From contig NC_036460.1 of NCBI RefSeq assembly GCF_002775205.1, forward strand, positions 3,044,056 to 3,108,055: a DNA stretch of 64,000 nucleotides. Reading direction: 5' to 3'. The stretch's first letter is position 1. Every line of letters starts with the position of its first letter. The position numbers and the translations under genes were made by a program. Positions 33,291-47,400 of this stretch are shown here, piece by piece. The notes below the pieces were generated by a model, which saw nothing but the letters and a program-made list of their open reading frames with translations, was not told the origin of the DNA and searched no databases. This DNA comes from Xiphophorus maculatus (taxonomy: Eukaryota > Chordata > Actinopteri > Cyprinodontiformes > Poeciliidae).

Positions 33291-33706
33291 AGAGATGGGT
33301 AGCAACTAGCTACATTTACTTGAGTAACATTTTGGGAAAATATACTTTTAGAAGAATTTTACTTTTTAGTTTTACTTGAGTAATTTTACTATGAAGTATC
33401 ACTACTCGAGTAAAATTTCTGGATTTTCTGCCAGCTGTGAGTAACTGAATGAACAACCTTATTTTACCCAAAAGTTTTATATTGAAATAATTTGATTTGT
33501 TGTGACCTTATTTATATGAATTATTTTCATCTTGGTTTTTAGCATTTCCACATAACTTTACATTTTGGTCCATCTGATGATGTACATTTTAAATATTATC
33601 AAATACTTTTTCTTAGACGGCTACATTTTAGTAAAAACATGCTGAAGTAGTTGTACTTTTACTAGAGTATAACTTTTGGCTACTTTTCTGATCTGCAGAC
33701 TAAACT
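33291..33706. mobile_element. non-autonomous element, TTTACTTGAGTAAC type
   Basis: Starts AGATGGGTAGCAACTAGC and contains CATTTACTTGAGTAAC, GTAAAATTTCTGGATTT and TTTGGTCCATCTGATGATG. Shared with 30138-31346 and, inverted, 53749-54060. Confidence 0.65.
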
Positions 33707-35451
33707 GAATCAGACGTGATGGGAGGCGTAGAAACAGCTAGAAGAGGGATTAGTGAAGAATTTATACATTTTTACAACAGAGCAATAAACTTTAGACTAA
33801 ATGTATGTGCTCAGAGTTTCATTTTCCCTGCAGTCGAACAAAATGACGACTGACAAAATTCATGTATTTCGTATATTTTATGTCAAACTGTTGTGTTTGG
33901 TTGAACTGGAATCAGACGCAGTGTAACAGGAAAAAACCAGGCATGTTGGAACACGACCCAAAGCACACAAACAGGATGGGTGGCGTTGAGTTGCCGTTTT
34001 GTTCTCTGAATCGAAGTCGCAGCCTTTAAAAAAGCACAAAAGTTTTGAACTTATTCTTCTGCAGCTTTACGGTTCCTCTGTGTTTCTTTAAATGTGATTT
34101 CATGTAGAAAATCTGCTGAATTTAACCTCGACTTTTCAGACGTTGTCAAATGTCGACATATCAGGATGAAAAACAATAAAAAAATAATTTTATTTAGTCA
34201 TTCACTTTATTTATCCAAATTTAACACTGAAAGCCAAAGAAGCCTGACTCTTTAAACTTGACTCTTTCTTCTTTTAAACTTTCTGCTTTAACTTTAAATG
34301 AAACAAAATCATTTTAAACTTCAGATTTAACAATGTTTACTACTAGCAACATCACCATATCTGAGTTTTTCCTCTTAGCTTTGTGTGTTTATTCTATTTC
34401 AGAAGATGCAAAAAAAATCTTATTTTGCATCTTTTGTTCAAATCTTCTTGCTTTTTTAAAGAAACACTAGATAAATATAAAACATAAAGGAACATTTAAT
34501 ATAACAGCCTCCCTGGTAAAGCCGTTTAAAAATCCTGAAAACATTTTCTTCTTTTATTCCAGAATTAAAAAAGATTTTACGTCTGAACCAATAAACACTA
34601 AAGTCCCATTTTCAGTCTAAAGGCATTCATTTATTTATCGAGTTTATGATGTCACACTTTTGCAAACAAACCCACAGCATCACAGATCCTTCGCCGTGCT
34701 TATTAAATGAATCTGAGTTGCTTTTCCACATATTCAGCCTCTTTTTCACACAGCTCTAGCGTAGAAAACGTCAAACACTCCATTTCTGTTTGTGATGGTA
34801 GGACAAAAGCTGTGAAGTAGATGGTTCCTATGGAAACTCATCACCAATATGATTTTCACCAAACCTAAATGCCATGTATACCAGTCTTTCCCATTTTGAA
34901 GAGTGGCTTAAAAAAAACAAAAAAAAACACCTTCAGTCATATTTTTAAGGTGACATTTTCTGAAACAATTATGTCTCAATGTTATATTAAACACTGTTTT
35001 TCTCTGAAATAATAAAAATAATAATTTATTTGACATATTTCTATTGGGCTGCCAGGAAAAGTGACAGCTTGTGTGTATATTTATAATTATTTTATGTCAG
35101 TAAAATCCCCGTCTACAGAAAACAATCAGGTTTTTTTTCTGTCCAGCTGCAGAGAAGGATTAACTGTTGGAGTTAAATATTTACTTCTGGGCCTATGAAG
35201 ATAAGGAAGGAGTCAAAGATGTGCACTAGGACAGGAAAATAATAAATAATAACATAAAGGTCAGAGCTAATTGCTGGCTTTAGTGTTTTACATCTGAACG
35301 CTGAAGCCTGCTATCGGATCGACTCTTCAGCAGTAAGATTAGTGGGAGTTTCTCTTAAACATAGCTGCTGCGTTAAAGGCTGAAATAAGGTGAGCTGGAC
35401 AATAAACTGTGTCTCTGTAGGAGTTTTAGTGAATCAGAAGTGAATCAGCTC
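33707..35451. other. gene-free spacer downstream of sbds
   Basis: AT-rich and non-coding on both strands. It includes the 3' UTR of sbds, which reads leftward; TTTATT at 35025-35030 (AATAAA on the minus strand) is a possible poly(A) signal about 425 nt past the stop. Confidence 0.4.
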
Positions 35452-37570
<2,119 letters not shown>

Positions 37571-38287
37571 CTACAGTAAATAAGATATGACGTCGCCGGA
37601 TGTGTGTCTAGAAGAAGGAACCGGTGAGAAATGCGAAATGTGAAATAATAGTTCCGCTCCCCGAAACTCTGTCGATATCAGCGCCAAAAACTCTAAAAAA
37701 CGAACATTTATAAAATATTTTTTAAAAACAGCTATATCTTTCTTCATTTATTATGGTAAATGAAAGCTATAATTACGTTCTTAAATTAGAAATGGACAAA
37801 TTACCAGCTATGTGACTAACTGTAAACACTGATGGATTGATTGTGGCCCTTAGAAAAATGTCAGAAATTATTTAACTGTCAGTGATGTAAATTGTCAGAA
37901 AGACAGCGGTCTTTTCAGTGAGATAATTTTACATTTGAAGACGTTACTTAAATTTCATTAAACTTTTCTTTCCTTCGTGATAGCAGAAAATAAAAACCCT
38001 AATCTTCATCGCCTTTCTTGTTAAGTTTATCTGTATCTGCTGCCATCCAGTGGTCATTTAGAAGAACTGCGTTTGGTTTTTGGGCAGATTTTGGCCATTT
38101 TCAGATATAAAAAAAAATATTTTAAAATTTAAATTTGTTTAAAGCACACAATCTTACTTAAACGTTAAAATTTTCTGTATGAACGTTCAAAAATAAATGT
38201 GACTATTCAAAATTGGGCCAAAAATTCTCATAAGGACAAAAATTTTAAAGCTTTTTCTCAGACGGATTCCTAAATCAGCTGACACTA

Positions 38288-38360
<73 letters not shown>
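38288..38360. repeat. (AAT)n microsatellite
   Basis: About 24 perfect AAT units within the sbds-tyw1 intergenic region, about 35 bp from the ZNF143-like site. Likely polymorphic in length. Confidence 0.97.
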
Positions 38361-38361
<1 letters not shown>

Positions 38362-38430
38362 ACACAACTTTGAGAAACGTAAAGAGCTGTCAAAGACTTC
38401 GACTCCCAGCATTCCTTGCGGCCAACCAAC

Positions 38431-38460
38431 ATGGCAGCGTACTACAGCACAAGCTTCTGA
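38431..38460 (+). CDS. upstream ORF in tyw1 5' leader
   Basis: ATG in a strong context (AACATGG) opens a 9-codon frame (MAAYYSTSF) ending at TGA, 36 nt before the tyw1 start codon. If the transcript starts upstream of it, as the position of the ZNF143-like site suggests, it could lower translation of tyw1. Confidence 0.4.
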   Translation: MAAYYSTSF

Positions 38461-38496
38461 GGACGCAGTATTTTAAAGTTTTCCGCTTTTGCAACC

Positions 38497-41400
38497 ATGT
38501 TAGCTTTACTTACAGTTATTTCCTTTCTTGCGGGCTCTTTGTCTACCTCCGACACTAAAGGTGAGTTTTTTTAAGCGTTTGCTTTAACTAAAAACCTCTT
38601 TTACGTCTTCATGTTTTGGTCGAGCCACACTGTTGATTTCTGCCCCAGATAATTTAAAGCGGGTTTTAACGCTTTTTGTCTTGAGACGTTGGGCTGGTTT
38701 TTGTGTTTTTGGTGAATATTAGAAGAGTCAGTTGGACGTTTTTTCTCCGTGCAGTCCCACAGGATGTCCGCAGTCCCACTGAAAACTATCTGCTGTGGAC
38801 GTGGAACAACAGACTCTACGTTTATTCTGCTGCTGCTCTGCTGCTGGGTTTCTGCTTCTTACTGCAGGTTACACGAAGGAAGGTGAGTCCTGTCTTAGTG
38901 ACGTCAACACCACGCACCATTATTGTTCTTCATTAATCCTCTCTGTTGTTGCCTTTTCAGATAAATCATACAAAAGATTCTGGTTTGAAGGTTCAAAAAG
39001 CTGCAAAAAACAAAATCAGCTCAGATAAAGATGGTGATGTTCATGTTTCAGGGGTTAAAATCTTCTACGGCTCACAAACTGGAACAGCAAAGGTACACAA
39101 ATCCTCCACATCGTAGAGAAAACATACGATTATATAAATATACAAAAAATGGCTTCTTTAGCCTCGACAATGTGAAATACACAAAGATTAGCTTAGTGTA
39201 TTTGAGACGCAAAATCACGACAGCATATTTCTGCCAGTATAGATAGAAAAAATTAAACATTTTCTGTGGAAAACTCAGAAAGTTTGAGATTATTCTCAGA
39301 CATTTTCTGTAGAAAATAAGGATTTTTTTTTGCTTTAAAAGTAAAATAATTGCGAAAAAAAAATCTGAAATGTTGAGATTATTCAAAAATATTTTGAGAA
39401 AGAGAACTTGGAAAATTCAGAAGTTCAAAAGGTAAAACCTTTTTGACTTGTGAAAATTTTCAAAAGTTGTAAATTTTAAACTTTTCAAAATCAGACATTT
39501 TTCTAGAATACAGAGATTAATCTAAAAGTTTCAGAGTTTTTTTGGGTGTAAATTTAAAGTAATAAAAAGTGTAGTACAATAATCTTTGATGGAGAAGTAG
39601 AAAAAATGGCCAAAATCTGCCCAAAAACATTTCTACAATAATTTAACATACTTTTAAGAAAAAAATGGACATTCTCTGATGTTGGACAGTTGTAAATATG
39701 AAAGGAATTTTTTTAAATTAAAATACATTTCTGATATGAAAGATAGAATATTTATGAATTCAGAAATCTGTAAGAAAAAGCCCAGGTGTCCAGTGATTAC
39801 AAAGTCAGACGTTTGCGACAAATTCACAACTTCTTGACATCAGGGAATGTTCAGATGCATTTCTGATAAATATGTGAAATTACCGTATTTTCTGCTGTTC
39901 ATGTGTTTTTCTGTTTCTCAGGGTTTTGCCTCGGAGCTCTCGCAGGAGGTGCAGACTTTGGGTATCCCAGCGGAGGTGATAGACATGAAGGACTACGACC
40001 CAGACGATCGACTTGCAGACGAGGTAAGCAAAGTCCAAACACGTCCGATTTTTACTCCAGGATTCCTGCAGAGTCGGGAAAAGTCTGGAATTACATTTAA
40101 GTGCTTTTCTGATTGCTTAAAAAAAAGAATAGTGTATTAAAAATGATGTTATTTCCAAATCCAATCAATCAGTCGTTGCATGTTTTCTATTTAAACCCTG
40201 ACTCATGTAGAAATATGTGATATGAATTCATAGCAAATGTTTGCACTGGTTCCTTAAAAGAACGAGGAGCTCATCCTCACCACGGTGCGTTGGAGCCACT
40301 GCAATGTAACAAATCCAAACGGGAGGTTTTACACACTGAAGAGAGTTCTTTAAATTACTTTACAAAGATTAGAAATATGAGTATATGACTAATTAATCCA
40401 GAAAGAACAACTGGAAAGAAGAGAGAACAAAGGAAAAAAAAGATCAGACAGATCAGCTTATACTTTATAAACAAAACTCAGCTGTTCCAATAGAAATTTC
40501 AAAATAATCAGTCACTCTTTCAGTCCTTCACAATAAACACTACAAAACCAAAACTCACCGGTTGTTGTCTCAGAGTAAAAAGGAAAAGATGAGCAATATG
40601 GGGGAATTTACTGCCATAAAGTCGAGAGCACATTTAGAGTTTGAAAACAGGATTTCATCTCTTTGTTCTCAAACCTTCTGCTTTCTCTCAAATCTTTGTG
40701 TTCACGCTCAAACTTTCTCCTCGCGCTCAAAACTCGTCTCTGCACCGATTAACTCTCTGCTTGCAAACCTCTCTGCTCGTTTGCGCATCTCTTCTGCTCT
40801 CTCGTGGAACAGGAAGTACCGTTGCCTGGCAACCGTCCCAGCCAATAGAGTGAAAGTGCTTTACTGGGCGACGGGAAGACATTCTTGCGTCTATAATAAT
40901 ACCAACTAGAAAATTTCTGAAGAAATTTAACCGGGGCCTGCCAAAGTGTGCCCGTCGGTTTGGACCCAGCGTTCTGATGCTAGAAATTAGCATCGATGCT
41001 AAAGAAAGCTGCAACGTAATCAATAGCATGTGGAGATTGACAAGAATGTTTACTAACATGGACTTGCACCATTCGGTAGGATAAAGTGAGTGTGTCAGCT
41101 AAAATTAGCAAAAATGCTAATGTTAGCATCATTGCTGTCACTAGCATGTGGGACATCACTAGGATGTTTTCTATAATGGTATTACTCCATTCAGTAGACT
41201 AAACATGGCTAATAAGTCAAATAAATAGGTAATAGCTTATATAAGCTAAAATGCTAATGCTAATGAACTGCCTTGCTGCGCAAGGCAGTTCCCTAACCTG
41301 AGAGAAAAAGATAATGCAGAATAATATTATTGCACCGCCTGCGGCGGTGCACTAACCTCAGGGGCATGTTGAGGCTTTTATTTTGAAATTTTTGTTAAGC

Positions 41401-44400
41401 TTAATTTCAAAGGTCCAAACTAATCCCATGTCTAATAGTCACTGGGTTAAATCAGTTATTTATTGCTCAAAAGAGCAATTACCTAATGTAAGATTTCTCA
41501 AGGCTTTTATTTTGAAATTTTTGTTAAGCTTCATTTCAAAGTGCCAAACTAATCCCATGTGTAACAATTGCTGGGTTAAATCAGTTATATAGTGCTCAAA
41601 AGAGCAATTATCTGATGTAAAAATTGTCAAGGCTTTTATTTTGAAATTTTTGTTAAGCTTAATTTTAAATTGCCACACTAATCACATGTGTAACAGTGCT
41701 TTGGATAAAAAAGTCACATAAAGCCAAAAAGAGCAATTATCTGATGTAAAAATATTCAAGGCTTTTATTTTGAAATTTTCAGTATGCTTCATTTCAAAGA
41801 GCTAAACTAATATCATGTGTATCAGTGCTTTGGATGAAAAAGTCAAATAAAGCCAAAAAGAGCAACTACATGATGTAAAAATATTCAAGGCTTTTATTTT
41901 GAAATTTTCAGTAAGCTTCATTTTAAATTGCCACACTAATCCCATGTGTAACAATGGTTGGATAAAATCAGTTATAAAAAGCCCAAAACACAAGTAGTTC
42001 TAAAGGCCAGCTCAGTCCTCCTCTGTAGTAACTGACAGTTCCACCATGTTGTAGTTCTGACATTCAGCTCAGACCTCTTTTGTAGGCACTCAGTGTCCGC
42101 CATGTTGTAGTTCTAACCTTCAGTCATTGTAGTTCTAAAGAGCAGTTCAGAGAGGCAGACTAAATTCTGTCTATTTTGAGTCTAACTGACACTGTTTTGT
42201 GTCAGTTAGACTTTTGTTTTGAGTTAAATTTGGCTCGTTTTTTGTTAATTATGTCGCCACAGTTACTCGAAATGCCAACAAAAGTAATAGCTCCCCTAAC
42301 GGGATTGAGCCTCACGTTTTGATATATATATTGTGAGGGGGCATGCAGCGGTACGAGCCGCATTAACAGTAGTAGGAAGCGGCAGTTATTTTGAGGTGTA
42401 GAACAATAGGTGCCTGCCATGCAATGCATAGGGATTACATCCCTATGCATTGCTATGGGCAGGCCCCAACTAGGGATGCACCGATTTATCGGCCAGCTGA
42501 TTTATTGGTGCCGATTTCCCTAATTTTGAGAAATTGGTGATTTTTACATGTGAAGCCGACCTTATCTACCGATTTTATCGACCTCGGTAAAGGTATTTAA
42601 ATCAACTGCTATCTTCTTCTGCTCTGCGCTGAGAGAGGTTTGACTAGCAGACCGGCCTACCAGATCATGTCTATAAGTTTGTAGTTAACAATAGTCATCT
42701 CACTGTTGGCAACTCATCAATTTATTGCTATATTTAGCAACATTTTAGACAAAAAAAAATCGGTGTCGGCCAAAACGGAATCGGCAGGTCCGGATTTTTA
42801 ATAGATCGGTAATCGGCCAGAAAACTGCAATCGGTGCACCCCTAATACTTACATTGTATTTTATTTATTTATGTTTTAATCTCTGTTCTTAACCTTTTTT
42901 TCCACAGAATATTTTATTTTATTGTCACAGTACATTAACAAAAGGACAGGAGTAAATTTCCGCCAAACAAATCTCAGATTTTGTTTTTTAGAAAAAATCG
43001 TAACATTTCTCTGTTTGAAAAGTCAGACTTTTGAACCTGAGATTAATCTCAAAATTTCAGAGTTTCCCTGATCCATGAAGGTTTCCTGCTTTAATTTCTA
43101 CGCTCTCTGTCTGTCCGTCTCCTTCAGTGCGTCAGTAAGTCCGTCTGCGTGTTTCTCGTGGCCACGTACTCGGACGGACGGCCCACTGAGAACGCCGAGT
43201 GGTTCTGCAAGTGGCTGGAAGAAGCTTCCACCGACTTCCGCTACGGCAACTCCTTCCTCAAGGGGCTCCGCTACGCCGTGTTCGGCCTCGGCGACTCCGT
43301 CTACGTCGGCCACTACAACACGGTCAGATCAGAACCAAACAGAACCGAAATGGCTCGACAGCTTCGTTTATTCTGCCGGTTCCATTCCCGCCGCAGGTGG
43401 GTAAAAACGTCGACAAGTGGCTGTGGATGCTGAGCGCCAGGCGAGTGTTGAGCAGAGGAGAGGGCGACGGCAACGTGGTGAAGAGCCGACACGGCAGCGT
43501 TCAGGCGGACTTCCGGGCCTGGGAGGTCCGGTTCCTGAGCCGCCTCAAGGCTCTGGCCAGAGGGGAGAAGAAGAGCTGCAGCGGGAACTGTAAGAACGGC
43601 GCTTCCTGTAAGAACAGGAAAAAACACGGAGCGCAGGAGGAGGAGGAGAATGGATCCGAGGTAACAGAAATCTGGTGACAAACACAAAAATGTCTTGTTA
43701 TAAGTGAAATAAGCTGCCAGTGGAACTGGTCAAACACAGAACTTCAACTCCTTCTCAGAGGAAAAAGAAACTTTCCATAAAAAAGAAATAAATAAAAATA
43801 CATCCAAACTATTTGGACTGTTTTAGAGATATTTTCACAGGGTGGTAACATTTATTGTGTTGCTAGTCTGGTTAAAAAAGGGCCTTTTCACGTTTCACAT
43901 CTCCAAATCAACATAAACGCAGTTAATCGATCGGTTTTCAACCAGTTTTCACTGAGCGCCATTTACAGCGAGGGAACGTAAAATCCCATGTTCTCAGAGA
44001 GACTGTAGAGAATAAAGAGAAAAATAAAATATTTTTTTTATGTTTCAGGTGGAGCTGATTGAATCCAGCAGTGAGGAGGAAGAGTCCGGCTTGTCGGGTG
44101 AGAAAATGTCCCGCTCCGTGGTCGACGTGGAGGATCTGGGCAACATCATGAATAACGTCAAGAGAGCAAAGGTTAGGTTTCACCCACGATCAAAACGGCT
44201 TTTTGAGCTGCACATGCTGGAAAAATTGTGTGCAAAACTTAACCAATATTCCACTAATATAAAAAAACACCATTTTGTAATTGCATTGTTTCCGTTAGCC
44301 ATTCCAGGCCGAACGTAGCCTTGCCAAATTTGCAGCATCGTAACTCCACCACACTTTACGCCATCTAAAAAATTCCAACGGTTTCTGAAAGGGGAGACGA

Positions 44401-47400
44401 TGCGTTCTCCAGCCAATATCGGGTTATTACTAGAGGTGTGCCGATCGATCGGCCACCAATCATAATCGGCCAATTTCTGTGAAAAAGTGTATGATCAGTG
44501 ACCGCCGATCACTGACTCTTGTTACCGATCACCAAAACCGATCACATTTATCCGTTTATCTCACTTCTCAGCCTGCGTGTGCAGCTGATCTCCTCTTTCC
44601 TTCACACGGCTCAAGCGCGCAGCAACAAATCCTGTCGTGTGGAAATTTAACCTTTGAGTGGATGGGGAAGTTTGTGTGTTGCGGCGGAAAATTATCATGG
44701 GGGAGAAGCGCGTCAAAATGCATCAGCAAAACGATTCTAATATATTGAGGCTCAATGCAGGAAAAAAGCGAACAGACAGCAGGTAAAGCAGCACAACTAC
44801 CAACACAACCCGGATTAGCATCACAGTCAGAAAGCTAAACAAATAATCTGAAAAATAATTTAAGTCAATGAGCTGGCGGTTAAAGATGCTGGTTATCAGA
44901 ACCAGCATTAACCAGCTAGCCGATCAGAACCAGCATTAATCAGCTAGCCAATCAGACCCAGTATTAATCAGCTAGCCAAGCTATCAGGAAGTTATGATTT
45001 AGTAACTCAGGGTTGTTTATATTGATGCAACCTGCACTTGACTTTGGATGAATGTCTCCTGTATTACTTGACATTATTCAATGTAGGCAGATTTATTTGA
45101 CTAATAATTTATGGAACTGAGAATCTTACTGTTAAATATTATTTTACTGATTTCGGGTTTTTCAGTCGTCCTTTTGGCTGAATAGCTGCTGCATTGGGCC
45201 TGCAAGTATTTTACATGTTTACGTCTAAATTAGGTGAATTTATTGCCAGATCTTTTTTTAATTTTGCCAGATGACTTAGTATCATTTCTACCTAAAGAGA
45301 AGAATTAACAGTCAATCCAGGTGATCGGCAGAGATCAAGGACGATCGGTATCAAAATCGACAGGAAAAAACCTGATCGGAGCATCTCTACTCTAGTTATT
45401 ACGGTAATTTCATCTCCGCCGTAGTAGGGAGTGAAGAGAGGCTGTCTATTAATAGACGGTAAATTGAGAAAATAACTAGCTAGATATTGAAAGTTCCAGT
45501 TGTTACGGATAAATATATTTACTCACAGGACATTTAAAGAACTGCGGTGCAATTAAAATAAGCAAAAAATATCCAGGTGGACATTTGAAACTCGAGGGAA
45601 ATTATTTTCTAAATTTCAAATTGTGCATTCGAACCTCATTGATGTTTTTCACACAGCAGAAGTTTGTGTCTCTACGTAAAAAGAAGCTTCAGCGTCTAGA
45701 TTTAGTTGATTTTCAGGATTTACCAGGTTAAGGTATAAAAGCAGCATCGTCACCAGCATCCGTTCTAACCTTTCTCAGTGAAAATGGAAATCTGTCAGTG
45801 AGGGCAAAATGGCAGATGGGTTGATAGACATCAGAGCACGGCGGAGAAGAAATGGAGGCTTGTGTAAAATCTGCGACGCCCACTCCACAGATCTGTGAGG
45901 GATGAGTGAGTCAAGACGGGAAACTGGAGGAAAGAGACGTTACCAGTTCTGCTTTTCCGGGGGTCATTTTGAACGAACGAAATGATTCATTCATTTTATT
46001 TCCTACCCTTTAGCTCTAAAACCTAAACCAGTATAAACAACTGGGGGAGGAATTAGATGTTTCTGCCAACTGTGGTTCAGCTTTAAGAAGAAAATCCTGC
46101 TGCTTTTTTCTGATCACTGAACTTCATTCAAGAATTACAGCAATTCGATTGATTTAATTAATTGGTGGATTTTTAAACATTCATTTAAAAAGTAAACTGG
46201 CCTTAAGTATGTTAATCACAGGTCTTAAATTTTGGCTTATTTTGGTCCTAAACAACAGACGTCAGCTGTAGTTGCTTTTTTCCTAATCATTCACCTTCAG
46301 GAATTTATGTAATTCGATCGATTGGTGGATTTCTAAGTTTGGGATTTATGCTTTGATTTGTCTTTTTTTTTTCTTTTTCTTTTTACCCCTCCAGGGGGTA
46401 TTTTTGTGGGCTCTAGTGTCCCTTATATGACAGTGGGCTGGCAGGAAACGAGGAAGGAGAAGGTGGAAGACATGCGGCAAATGTCGTCGGGTCCGGGAGT
46501 CGAACCCGCGTCGAGGACTGAAGGCCTCCAAATGTGGGTCGCGCTAACCGCTACGCCACCACGGCACGCCCTTTGATTTGTCTTTTAAGTGTATCCTTAA
46601 AAAGTCTTAGTCATATATTTAACATTAGGGCCTTAAAATGTCTTGAATTCATTTTAATAAAGTAAGTTGGCCTTTAATAAGTTAATCACTTAACTTAAGT
46701 TAATCTTAAGTTTTGTCTTGCCAGGACTATTTAATCTTGTATATTTTACATATTTATTTTTCTCTGACTTTTCTGTTAGGCAACAGTTTGTAACTCACTG
46801 CTAACATAGCCTTGCTAACTCTGTAGCTATAAAGCTAGAAAGCTAACTAACATAGCCTTGCTAGCTGTGTAGCTCTAAAGCTAGCAGGCTAGCTAACATA
46901 GCCTTGCTATCTGTGTAGTTGTAAAGCTAGCAAGCTAGCTAACATAGCCTTGCTAGCTGTGTAACTCTAAAGCTAGAGTACAATTTCAGTACAATTTGTA
47001 TATGTTTTTTGCATTAGCAGTTTTTAAAATATATTTAGTTTCCATAAAAACATGTAAATGTATATAAAATGTTACATTTTGGGAGTTACTTTTTTTTATA
47101 AATAAAGCAGCAAAAGTAGTTCCATTTTTTTTTTTAATAAATATGACAGCATTTTGTGTTTATTTATTTTTCTAATCTATGTAGAATCTTTAGGTAATTT
47201 TCAACTTTTAAAAGATCATTGTGAAGCTTTTCACTGTCAATATTTCCAATATTTATGTAAAATAAATATTTCTTTTCACTTAAAGCAGCTGATCGACACA
47301 GAAATAGTTTTTTTCTTCATTCACTCTGAATTCCTCATAATCTGAGAGCTTAAAGTCAGAAACCTTTAATTAGATTAAACATTTTTTTAAATTCTTTATC

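Larger units (their letters stand above)
40933..42467. mobile_element. 1.5-kb TIR element with internal satellite
   Basis: Bounded by GGGGCCTGCC (40933-40942) and its exact inverted copy GGCAGGCCCC (42458-42467). Inside, in order: diverged duplications around TTAGCATC, two hairpins with a TGC loop (41266-41290, 41332-41350), a 129-bp tandem satellite (41371-42010) and a terminal hairpin (42421-42453). No transposase frame is visible. The class is unknown. Confidence 0.55.

Noticed and set aside
38370-38558. 62-codon frame overlapping tyw1 exon 1
   Set aside because: It is in another frame, spans the promoter element and runs past the splice donor without support.
41383-41993. Repeated 60-70-codon frames on both strands in tyw1 intron 4
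   Set aside because: They come from the 129-bp satellite, whose period is a multiple of three and so keeps one frame open.
46476-46570. tRNA gene on the minus strand
   Set aside because: Promoter boxes are tRNA-like, but the acceptor and anticodon stems do not close, and the sequence continues into a SINE body with a target duplication.
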